Assembly (NCBI RefSeq): GCF_034008315.1
Contig: NZ_CP125377.1
Coordinates: forward strand, 3,546,001-3,610,000
From: Pseudomonas sp. P8_241
GTDB taxonomy: Bacteria; Pseudomonadota; Gammaproteobacteria; Pseudomonadales; Pseudomonadaceae
Length of the DNA stretch: 64,000 nt
Direction of reading: 5' to 3'
Part shown: piece after piece, positions 52,528 to 59,850 of the stretch
How the letters are laid out: each line of letters begins with the position of its first letter
Numbering within the stretch: position 1 is the first letter of the stretch
Program-made: the position numbers and the translations under genes
Notes under the pieces: generated by a model
What the model was told of the DNA's origin: nothing
The model's input: only the letters and a program-made list of their open reading frames with translations
The model's database searches: none

Positions 52528-52944
52528 ATGAACGCGATAAGCCTGGAAAAGATCAACGTCGGCGACACCCTGCCACCGCTGGCCCTGCCACCGATCAACC
52601 GCACCACCCTGGCGTTGTTTGCCGGTGCGTCGGGTGATTACAACGCCATTCACATCGACACCGATTACGCGCGCAAGGCCGGGATGCCCGACGTGTTCGC
52701 CCACGGCATGTTGTCGATGGCCTACCTCGGTCGACTGCTGACCCAGTGGGTCGATCAGCGCCAGTTGCGCGAGTTCGGCGTGCGCTTTCTCGGCATCACC
52801 CACCTGGGCCACCAGATCACTTGCACCGGCACCGTGGTCGAGTGCTTTGAAGTCGACGGCGAGCCACGCATCAAGGTTGAAGTGCGCACCACCAATCAAT
52901 ACGGCGACACCAAAATTGTTGGTGACGCTGAGATCGCTCTGTAA
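52528..52944 (+). CDS. MaoC-like enoyl-CoA hydratase, catalytic half
   Basis: This 138-residue hot-dog protein keeps the hydratase-2 motif FAGASGDYNAIHIDTDYARKAG, with D37 and H42 as the catalytic pair, and the following FAHGMLSMAYLGRLL helix. It hydrates a 2-enoyl-CoA to the (R)- or (S)-3-hydroxyacyl-CoA and pairs with the upstream protein. The next gene, an SDR gene, would oxidise the hydroxyl. Confidence 0.88.
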   Translation: MNAISLEKINVGDTLPPLALPPINRTTLALFAGASGDYNAIHIDTDYARKAGMPDVFAHGMLSMAYLGRLLTQWVDQRQLREFGVRFLGITHLGHQITCTGTVVECFEVDGEPRIKVEVRTTNQYGDTKIVGDAEIAL

Positions 52945-52973
52945 ACAATCCCAATAATCGAGGAGCAACACCC

Positions 52974-53798
52974 ATGGCAAAACTTGACGGCAAAATCGCA
53001 CTGGTCACCGGATCCGGTCGTGGCATCGGCCAGCAGATCGCTTTGAAACTGGCGAGCGAAGGCGCGCGCATCGTGATCAACGACCTCGACGCCGACCCGG
53101 CCCACGAAACCGCTGAAATGATCCGCAAGATGGGCGGCGAAGCCGCTGTCTGCCACGGTAACGTCAGCGCCCCGGACTTCGCCGAGCGCTACATCAAGAC
53201 TGCGATGGACCACTTCAACGGCATCGACATCATCGTCAACAATGCCGGCTACACCTGGGACGATGTGATCCAGAAGATGAGCGACGAGCAGTGGTACGCG
53301 ATTCTCGACTGCCATATGACCGCACCGTTCCGCATCCTGCGTGCCGCCTACCCGATCATCAAGGCGCAAGCCCAGGCAGACGCCGTCGCAGAACGCGAAG
53401 TGTTCCGTAAAGTGGTGAACATCTCTTCTGTTTCAGCCCTCAACGGCAACGCCGGGCAGATGAACTACTCATCGGCCAAGGCCGGCGTGCTGGGCATGAC
53501 CCGTGCCCTGGCGCGGGAATGGGGCCGCTTCAAGGTCAACGTCAACGCGGTGGCTTTCGGTTTCATCGAAACCCGCATGACCAGCGCCGACGCCCATGCC
53601 GGCGCCACGGTGAACATCGAAGGTCGTGACATTCGGGTCGGCATCAGCCCGGAAGCGGCCAAGTCGTTCGCCCAGCGCAACCCGTTGGGTCGCCCCGGCA
53701 CCACCAAGGAAGCGGCCGACGCCGTGTACCTGTTCTGCTCGCCGGAATCGAACTACATCACGGCGCAGACCATCGCCGTCGCTGGCAATCTGCAATAA
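52974..53798 (+). CDS. Short-chain dehydrogenase/reductase (3-hydroxyacyl-CoA type)
   Basis: This 274-residue SDR has cofactor loop TGSGRGIG near residue 12, IVNNAGYTWD near residue 87, and the catalytic serine-tyrosine-lysine in NISSVSALNGNAGQMNYSSAKAG. A C-terminal NPLGRPGTTKEAADAVYLFCSPESNYITAQ follows. An aspartate after the second strand (INDLDAD) favours NAD. It completes the operon's desaturation, hydration, oxidation and thiolysis set. GAGG lies ahead of the ATG. A REP pair follows the stop. Confidence 0.93.
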   Translation: MAKLDGKIALVTGSGRGIGQQIALKLASEGARIVINDLDADPAHETAEMIRKMGGEAAVCHGNVSAPDFAERYIKTAMDHFNGIDIIVNNAGYTWDDVIQKMSDEQWYAILDCHMTAPFRILRAAYPIIKAQAQADAVAEREVFRKVVNISSVSALNGNAGQMNYSSAKAGVLGMTRALAREWGRFKVNVNAVAFGFIETRMTSADAHAGATVNIEGRDIRVGISPEAAKSFAQRNPLGRPGTTKEAADAVYLFCSPESNYITAQTIAVAGNLQ

Positions 53799-53805
53799 CC
53801 CAAAA

Positions 53806-53908
53806 CTGTAGGAGCAGCCGGCCGACGCTCGGATGCTCGCGATGGACGTCCAATCAGACAGCCAGTGTCATCGTTGACGACCATCGCGAGCAAGCACGCT
53901 TCTACAGG
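53806..53908. repeat. REP-like doublet (diverged left arm)
   Basis: CTGTAGGAGCAGCCGGCCGA and CGCGAGCAAGCACGCTTCTA, inverted about 60 bp apart, between the SDR and TetR genes. Confidence 0.75.
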
Positions 53909-53925
53909 GATCGCAGGATCACACC

Positions 53926-54573
53926 ATGAACATGACCGAAAGCACCATCCGCCTGGCTGCCATCAAGCTGATTTCGCGTAACGGCTACGAGTCGATGAGC
54001 CTTCGTCAACTGGCGGCCGAATCGGGAATCAACGCTTCGACGCTGTACCTCTACTACAAAGGCAAAAGCGAGTTGCTACTGGAACTGATCCTCGAATACT
54101 TCCAGGGTTTGTCCCACGAATGGCAACGCCAGCGCCCTGCCACCGCTGCCAATGCCGCGTTCAAACTGCGTGCGTTCATTGCCTGCCATGTGCGCTATCA
54201 CCTGGAACATCAGGACCAGGCTGTGCTCGGCAATCTGGAATTCAGAAGCCTGGACGAACAATCCCTGACCCTGGTGCGCCAGGCTCGTCGGCTCTACCTC
54301 AAGGGAATGCAGGATCTTCTGGAACAAGGCGTTCAAGAAGGCTCGCTGAGTTGCGCAGAGCCGAAGCTGATGGCCCGCACCCTGTTCAACATGCTTACCC
54401 ACGCTTGCATTTGGTATCAGGCCGATGGCCGTTGGAGCATCGACGAGGTGATCCGACATTACTCGGACCTGGTGATGAAAATGCTTGGCGCCGTCCCCGT
54501 TGCAACACCCCGCGCCCCCACCCGCCGCCCGGCGATTACTCGCCGCAGCGCACCGATGGAGGCACGGTCATGA
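53926..54573 (+). CDS. TetR-family transcriptional regulator
   Basis: This 215-residue protein has the TetR helix-turn-helix at residues 8-55: IRLAAIKLISRNGYESMSLRQLAAESGINASTLYLYYKGKSELLLELI. The C-terminal ligand domain (RAFIACHVRYHLEHQ onwards) resembles regulators of acyl-CoA metabolism. It may sense an acyl-CoA intermediate of the operons around it. Its stop overlaps the following SDR-like gene by four bases. The last 25 residues are arginine/proline-rich. Confidence 0.9.
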   Translation: MNMTESTIRLAAIKLISRNGYESMSLRQLAAESGINASTLYLYYKGKSELLLELILEYFQGLSHEWQRQRPATAANAAFKLRAFIACHVRYHLEHQDQAVLGNLEFRSLDEQSLTLVRQARRLYLKGMQDLLEQGVQEGSLSCAEPKLMARTLFNMLTHACIWYQADGRWSIDEVIRHYSDLVMKMLGAVPVATPRAPTRRPAITRRSAPMEARS

Positions 54574-55202
54574 GTGATCTCATGCAACGGTTCTCCATGG
54601 CTGGAAAAACCGTGCTGGTCGCTGACGCCAGCACCCGGCTCGGCGCGCATTTCGCCAGCCTGATCAGCCGCGCCGGAGCGCGTGTAGCCATCGGCGCACA
54701 ACACCCATCTCAACTGAAACAACTGGCGGCGGACCTGCGCTGGGAAGGTGGCGAAGTCTTGATCGTCGACCTCGATAGCGCTCGACGCGCCAGCATCGAA
54801 GCGGCGCTGGTTGCCGTTGAAAAACGCTTCGGCAGTGTCGATGTATTGATCAACAACAGTGCCGAGCGAGAACACGTGGCGCTAAACAATCATCTCGTGC
54901 ATTGCACCAGCCTGCACATGATCAAGGCCGAGCGTGGCGGCAGCATCGTCAACATCGACCCGCCACCGCGCCCGATCAGCTCGCCCAACCCCTGCCTGCG
55001 GCCCAACAGCAGCCTGATCCGCATGAGCCGGGCCATGGCCCAGTCGCTGACGCCGCACCGCATTCGCGTCAATGTCATCGCTGCCGGACGTGACAAGGAC
55101 ACCGGCCTGCAAGAACTCAACGGGCCGTTGTTGTTGCTGGCCAGCGGTGCAGGCGCCAGCGTAACCGGCGCGGTGTTGCACATCGACCACCGCAATGCCT
55201 GA
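54570..55202 (+). CDS. Degenerate SDR-fold protein, probably inactive
   Basis: This 210-residue protein keeps the SDR strand order: KTVLVADASTRLGAHFASLIS at residues 13-33, SVDVLINNSAE near residue 89, GGSIVNID at 123-130 and HRIRVNVIAAGRD near residue 163. It lacks the glycine-rich TGxxxGxG loop. Where the serine, YxxxK tyrosine and lysine should be it reads RPISSPNPCLRPNSSLIRMS. It is also about 40 residues short. It may be a decayed enzyme or a retained non-catalytic partner; translational coupling to the TetR gene suggests retention. Substrate binding cannot be inferred. Confidence 0.75.
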   Translation: MSDLMQRFSMAGKTVLVADASTRLGAHFASLISRAGARVAIGAQHPSQLKQLAADLRWEGGEVLIVDLDSARRASIEAALVAVEKRFGSVDVLINNSAEREHVALNNHLVHCTSLHMIKAERGGSIVNIDPPPRPISSPNPCLRPNSSLIRMSRAMAQSLTPHRIRVNVIAAGRDKDTGLQELNGPLLLLASGAGASVTGAVLHIDHRNA

Positions 55203-55218
55203 CGCCGCGCGGTTCAAC

Positions 55219-55297
55219 GTAGGAGCTGCCGCAGGCTGCGATCTTTTGATCTTGAAAAAGCCAAAGTCAAAAGATCGCAGCCTGCGGCAGCTCCTAC
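55219..55297. repeat. Perfect 31-bp inverted repeat
   Basis: GTAGGAGCTGCCGCAGGCTG onwards to 55249 is mirrored exactly at 55267-55297, with a 17-bp loop. It is a REP-type unit of the GGAGCTGCCGCAGGCTGCGA class. The same TGCGATCTTTTGA word appears alone at 61095. It may double as a terminator for the TetR-SDR pair. Confidence 0.9.
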
Positions 55298-55305
55298 AGG
55301 TCATG

Positions 55306-55324
55306 GCCACCTGATGTGGGTGGC
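55306..55324. promoter_or_regulatory. Regulon palindrome, site 6 (arylsulfatase gene)
   Basis: GCCACCTGATGTGGGTGGC lies 74 bp before the sulfatase ATG. Its reverse complement is nearly identical to site 2. Confidence 0.75.
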
Positions 55325-55398
55325 GCAAACCTTTTGATGACGCTCGAACATGGCCACTGGTCGCCCTGCGCGACGCCCGTCAACAAGGAGCCAGTCTG

Positions 55399-56979
55399 AT
55401 GACTCGCATTAAAAAGTGGCTGCCCGGACTCGCCTTCGTAGCGACAACGGTCATGGCAATGGCGGCGAATGCCGCTGACAAACCCAACATTCTGGTGATC
55501 TTCGGCGACGATATCGGCCAGACCAACATCAGTGCCTATTCGATGGGCGTGGTCGGCTACAAGACGCCAAACATCGACCGCATCGCCCACGAAGGCATGC
55601 TGTTCACCGACTACTATGCGGAGAACAGCTGCACTGCCGGGCGCTCGTCATTCATCACCGGTCAGTCGCCGTTGCGTACCGGCCTGACCAAGGTCGGCGT
55701 ACCGGGTGCGCCCATTGGCCTGCAAAAGCGTGACATCACCCTCGCCCAGGCCCTCAAGTCCCAGGGCTACGCGACCGGTCAGTTCGGCAAGAATCACCTG
55801 GGCGACAAGGACGAGTTTCTTCCCACCAACCACGGTTTCGATGAGTTCTTCGGCAACCTGTACCACCTCAATGCCGAAGAAGAACCCGAGCGTGCGTATT
55901 GGCCGAAGGATGATCCGGACTTCGTCAAATCCCGCACACCGCGAGGCGTAATCCACAGCTACGCCGACGGCAAGATCGAAGACACCGGCGCGCTGACCAG
56001 CAAGCGCATGGAAACCATCGACGACGAAACCACCGCCGCTGCGCAAGCCTTCATCGAGAAACAGGCCAAGGCGGACAAACCGTTTTTCGTCTGGATGAAC
56101 ACCACGCGCATGCACTTGTTCACCCATGTGCGTGAATCGATGAAGGGCCAAAGCGGCATGCCCGGCAACGATTATGCGGACGGCATGATCGAGCACGACG
56201 GGGACGTCGGCAAACTGCTGAAAACCCTCGACGACCTGAAAATCACCGACAACACCATCGTCGTCTACACCACCGACAACGGCCCGAACCAGTTCTCCTG
56301 GCCGGACGCGGCGACCACGCCGTTCCGTAACGAGAAGAACTCGAACTGGGAAGGTGCTTACCGCGTACCGGCGATTGTGCGCTGGCCAGGCAAGATCAAG
56401 GCCGGCGAAGTGTCCAACGAGATGTTCTCGGGCATGGACTGGTTCCCGACCTTGCTGGCGGCCGCTGGCGATGCCGACGTGAAGAACAAGCTGCTCAAGG
56501 GCTGGGCACCGACCTCCGGCGGGAACAACTTCAAGGTGCACCTCGATGGCTACAACCAGTTGCCGTATCTGACGGGCCAGCAGCCTAAAGGCGAGCGCAA
56601 GGAGTTCTACTACTTCAACGACGACGGCGTGCTGGTGTCGATGCGTTACGACCATTGGAAGGTGGTCTTCGCCGAACAGCGTGAGCCCGGTGGTTTTGCG
56701 GTATGGAGCAGCCCTTTTGTGCCGTTGCGCGTCCCGAAACTGTTTAACCTGCGGATGGACCCGTATGAAAGGGCCGACACAGTGTCTGACCAGTATTACG
56801 ACTGGACGGTAAAGAACTCTTACTTGCTGGCGGCCGGGGTGGCCAAGGCAGCGAGGTTCCTGCAAACCTTCGTCGAGTATCCACCTAGCCAGAAACCGGC
56901 CAGCTTCAGCATCGATCAGATCCGCGCTGCGGTAGACGCGAAAATCGAACAGAACAATAAAGCCCAGGCCAGGCAGTGA
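55399..56979 (+). CDS. Secreted arylsulfatase (cysteine-type, formylglycine)
   Basis: This 526-residue protein has a signal peptide ending ANA near residue 25. The sulfatase fold starts KPNILVIFGDDIGQTNISAY, with the metal-binding aspartates D37 and D38. The signature NSCTAGRSSFITGQSPLRTG carries C78, expected to be converted to formylglycine. TTDNGPNQFSWPDAATTPFRNEKNSNWEGAYRVPAIVRWPGKI follows, with metal ligands and the active-site lysine region. It hydrolyses organic sulfate esters in the periplasm. A formylglycine-generating enzyme is needed but not seen in this window. The upstream palindrome suggests co-regulation with the lipid-catabolic genes, so its substrate may be a sulfated hydrophobic alcohol. 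Confidence 0.94.
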   Translation: MTRIKKWLPGLAFVATTVMAMAANAADKPNILVIFGDDIGQTNISAYSMGVVGYKTPNIDRIAHEGMLFTDYYAENSCTAGRSSFITGQSPLRTGLTKVGVPGAPIGLQKRDITLAQALKSQGYATGQFGKNHLGDKDEFLPTNHGFDEFFGNLYHLNAEEEPERAYWPKDDPDFVKSRTPRGVIHSYADGKIEDTGALTSKRMETIDDETTAAAQAFIEKQAKADKPFFVWMNTTRMHLFTHVRESMKGQSGMPGNDYADGMIEHDGDVGKLLKTLDDLKITDNTIVVYTTDNGPNQFSWPDAATTPFRNEKNSNWEGAYRVPAIVRWPGKIKAGEVSNEMFSGMDWFPTLLAAAGDADVKNKLLKGWAPTSGGNNFKVHLDGYNQLPYLTGQQPKGERKEFYYFNDDGVLVSMRYDHWKVVFAEQREPGGFAVWSSPFVPLRVPKLFNLRMDPYERADTVSDQYYDWTVKNSYLLAAGVAKAARFLQTFVEYPPSQKPASFSIDQIRAAVDAKIEQNNKAQARQ

Positions 56980-57026
56980 CAGGTGTCGTCCACTGCCGCG
57001 TGGACGCCCTGATTTCTTGTACCGCG

Positions 57027-57053
57027 TTGCCCCCTGCGCCGCTACGGGGGCAA
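57027..57053 (+). terminator. Hairpin after the sulfatase gene
   Basis: TTGCCCCC and GGGGGCAA pair around an 11-base loop, followed by TTGCTTT. It lies 48 bp after the stop. Confidence 0.6.
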
Positions 57054-57155
57054 TTGCTTTCTGACTGGCGGCCTTCGGCTGTGCGGACGCTTACCCGCGC
57101 TCATGCGCATGAGCCATGCCTATCCACCGGATTACCGAGGGCCGGGACAGCACGT

Positions 57156-58244
57156 TTAACGGCCCTGATTGCCTGACCATAGCGTCTGCGCAATACATAC
57201 AACCCCATCTGATAACAACCGGGCAGTTCTCATCAGCCCGCAACTGATCAAACGATCATTGCGCAGACGCAATTCTACGGTGAACTCGCCCGTGGGGTGT
57301 TCAACCGAGAGTTGCCTGACTTCGCCATCAACGGCACACGCCACACTCGCCGCCACACTGCCCTCGATCAGGCAGGCACCCGCCACACTGACCGCACCGA
57401 ACACGCCAATGCTGGTGTGGCATCGGTGCGGAATAAAGGTGCGGGTGCTGAGTGAACCACCCGCTTGTGCCCGCGCAATCAGGCACATTTTGGGCACGTT
57501 GCGCTGAGTGACGTCGCCCAGGTTCATGCTCGGCCCCGCTTGCAGGCGGATCGATTCGAGGCGGGCCTTCAATTCAGAATTGGCATCCAGTTGAGTCGGA
57601 CTCTCATAGCCGCTCAACCCGAGGTCTTCGGCTCGGATCAGCACCACTGGCATGCCGTTGTCGACGCAGGTGACTTCAACGCCATCGAACAGATCCACAA
57701 CGTTGCCAGTGGGCAACAAAGCACCGCAACTGGAGCCGGCGACATCCTCGAACTCCACGATCAATGGCGCTGCATAGCCTGGCACACCATCTATCCGCGC
57801 GGCGCCCGAATAGCTGACAGCGCCTTCCGGTGTCGGTACATGAGCAATCGCGATCTGCCCGGTGTTTTCCATGAAAATGCGCACCGGGGTTATATCACCC
57901 GTAACGGCCACCAGGGCGCGCTCAATCGCGAACGGCCCGACACCGGCGAGAATGTTGCCGCAGTTCTGGCCGTAGTCGACCCGCGGTTCATCGACCAGCA
58001 CTTGGGCGAACAGGTAGTCGACATCGGCGTCGGCGCGTGCGGAGGGTTTGATGATCGCCACCTTGCTGGTCAGCGAGTCGCCGCCACCGATGCCATCGAT
58101 CTGTCGCGCATCCGGCGAGCCCATGACCGCCAGCAGCACGCGGTCGCGAAGTACGTGCTGTTCAGGCAAGTCGCGGGCCAGGAAGTACGCGCCCTTCGAG
58201 GTCCCGCCGCGCATCAACAGGCAAGGAATGCGTGTCTGGCCCAT
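57156..58244 (-). CDS. galD: 4-Oxalomesaconate tautomerase (PrpF family)
   Basis: This 362-residue PrpF/AcnD-accessory-type protein has the N-terminal RGGTSKGAYFLARDLP, VDYGQNCGNILAGVGPFAIERALV near residue 90 with the active-site cysteine, and VEFEDVAGSSCGALLPTGNVVDLFDG near residue 165. It also has HRCHTSIGVFGAVSVAGACLIEGSVA near residue 275. GalD converts the keto to the enol form of 4-oxalomesaconate between GalA and GalB. The ATG at 58244 after GGAG is used; a TTG at 58250 overlaps the galC stop. Gene order galB-galC-galD supports the assignment. Confidence 0.9.
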   Translation of the reverse strand: MGQTRIPCLLMRGGTSKGAYFLARDLPEQHVLRDRVLLAVMGSPDARQIDGIGGGDSLTSKVAIIKPSARADADVDYLFAQVLVDEPRVDYGQNCGNILAGVGPFAIERALVAVTGDITPVRIFMENTGQIAIAHVPTPEGAVSYSGAARIDGVPGYAAPLIVEFEDVAGSSCGALLPTGNVVDLFDGVEVTCVDNGMPVVLIRAEDLGLSGYESPTQLDANSELKARLESIRLQAGPSMNLGDVTQRNVPKMCLIARAQAGGSLSTRTFIPHRCHTSIGVFGAVSVAGACLIEGSVAASVACAVDGEVRQLSVEHPTGEFTVELRLRNDRLISCGLMRTARLLSDGVVCIAQTLWSGNQGR

Positions 58245-58246
58245 GT

Positions 58247-58963
58247 TCAATCTCCGAGCTCATCGAGGCTGTCGACGTAGCGCAGGCCCTTCTCCGCGAG
58301 CCGCTGGCGCATGTTGTAGATGTCCAGCCCCAGTTCGCCCTTGGCCAGGCGCAAGGCTTTGTGCTCCTCAAGGTCAGCGCGTGCGCGACTGGCTTCGACA
58401 ACCTGCGCCACTTCGTCGCGACGCACGATGACCACGCCATCGTCATCGGCCACCACCACGTCGCCCGGGTTGACCAATTGACCGCCGCACACCAGCGGCA
58501 GGTTGACCGAACCGAGGGTCTCCTTGATGGTGCCCTGGGCACTGATGGCGCGGGACCAGACCGGGAAGCCCATCTCGCGCAGGGTGTGGGTATCGCGCAC
58601 GCCGGCATCGATTACCAGGGCTCGTACACCATGGGCCTTGAGCGAAGTGGCAAGCAGGTCGCCGAAGTAACCGTCGGTGCACGGTGAGCTGGGGGCAACC
58701 ACCAGGATATCGCCGGGGCGGCACTGCTCCACCGCCACATGGAACATCCAGTTATCGCCCGGCGCAACCAGCACCGTGACCACCGAACCGCTGACGACCG
58801 ACCCTCGTTGAATCGGCGTGATCGCAGACGTCAACAGGCCTTTTCGCCCTTGAGACTCGTGAATGGTCGCGACACCGAAGCGCCCCAGTTCATCGACCAG
58901 GGCCTGCTCGGCCCTGGCGATGTGGCGTACGACAACGCCGGTCTTTCCGATCAGCTCGCTCAT
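58247..58963 (-). CDS. galC: 4-Carboxy-4-hydroxy-2-oxoadipate aldolase (RraA-like)
   Basis: This 238-residue RraA/demethylmenaquinone-methyltransferase-like fold has [53 protein letters not shown] near residues 91-142. These carry the conserved glycine-rich substrate loop and the D-R pair of class II pyruvate aldolases of this fold. [22 protein letters not shown] follows. The enzyme splits the GalB product into pyruvate and oxaloacetate. It overlaps galB by four bases. Confidence 0.92.
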   Translation of the reverse strand: MSELIGKTGVVVRHIARAEQALVDELGRFGVATIHESQGRKGLLTSAITPIQRGSVVSGSVVTVLVAPGDNWMFHVAVEQCRPGDILVVAPSSPCTDGYFGDLLATSLKAHGVRALVIDAGVRDTHTLREMGFPVWSRAISAQGTIKETLGSVNLPLVCGGQLVNPGDVVVADDDGVVIVRRDEVAQVVEASRARADLEEHKALRLAKGELGLDIYNMRQRLAEKGLRYVDSLDELGD

Positions 58964-59694
58964 GCCAGGTTCTCCGTGACACGGGGGAAGATGCTCTGGT
59001 AGCCCTCGCCATAAACGATGTCACGACTGGAGGTGATGCCAACGTTGCGCTTGGCCTGCACACCGCGCTGCAGCGCGACGCGTGTGTAGTACTCCCAGAG
59101 GTGTTCCTGACCGGCCATGCACTGGATGGCCGCGTACTTCTTGTCCCAGACCGAGGTGATGTCCAGCAACACATCGGGGCGCCATTCGCATTGCTCGGGC
59201 TGATGCGGCTCGAAGCTGTAGACCGGCGGCGCACCGACAATTTTCTCCCCCGGCTTGTAGCCTTCGGCCTGGGCGATGATGCGCGCCTCCTGCGTGAGGT
59301 TCATGGCCAATGGGTGATCGTAGTTGTAAGGGTCTTTCTGCGAGTGGCTGAGGACAAACTCGGGCTGGACGCGACGAAACACATCCGCCAGGCGAAACAG
59401 AGTGTCCTTGTCGGCCCGCATCGGGTAGTCACCGATGTCGAAGAACTCGACGCTGGCCCCCAGGATATCGGCCGCCGCCTGGGCCTCTTCACGCCGAGCG
59501 CTTTTGACTTTTTCTTCGCTCATCTGGCCCTTGCGCCACAGCTTGGCGGACTCACCGCGCTCACCGAACGACAGGCAGACGATGTGCACGGCATAACCCT
59601 GTTGCGCATGCAGCGCGATGGCACCGCCCGCACGCCAGACGAAATCGGCAGAGTGGGCGCTGACGACCAGCGCGTTTTTCGGTGACTCGATCAT
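58960..59694 (-). CDS. galB: 4-Oxalomesaconate hydratase (PIG-L/LmbE fold)
   Basis: This 244-residue LmbE-like metalloprotein has [23 protein letters not shown] near residues 6-28, replacing the usual AHPDDE with AHSADF, as in Gal[35 protein letters not shown] near residue 110 gives a histidine ligand. The unusual first motif is a hallmark that separates GalB from deacetylases. It adds water to 4-oxalomesaconate. The ATG at 59694 with GGAG ahead is chosen; upstream in-frame starts run into the promoter. It is divergent from galR. Confidence 0.9.
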   Translation of the reverse strand: MIESPKNALVVSAHSADFVWRAGGAIALHAQQGYAVHIVCLSFGERGESAKLWRKGQMSEEKVKSARREEAQAAADILGASVEFFDIGDYPMRADKDTLFRLADVFRRVQPEFVLSHSQKDPYNYDHPLAMNLTQEARIIAQAEGYKPGEKIVGAPPVYSFEPHQPEQCEWRPDVLLDITSVWDKKYAAIQCMAGQEHLWEYYTRVALQRGVQAKRNVGITSSRDIVYGEGYQSIFPRVTENLA

Positions 59695-59850
59695 TGCGAA
59701 ACTCCTCATGCGTTTCGAACGAGCATCGCACTGCGACTCGCCCCAGGAGTAATGCATTGAAGTGTTTTAGGTATGCGTTTTTTTTATTGCCATCCGAAAA
59801 TGGCAGCGGCATAGTTGCGCTCCAAAGCCCCTTCGCAGAGCCCGAGCCCC

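Noticed and set aside
54076..54459. An open frame on the minus strand opposite the TetR gene
   Set aside because: Shadow of the TetR gene, whose helix-turn-helix is clear.
55648..56865. An open frame of 405 codons opposite the sulfatase gene
   Set aside because: Shadow of the sulfatase gene, which carries a signal peptide and the CTAGR signature.
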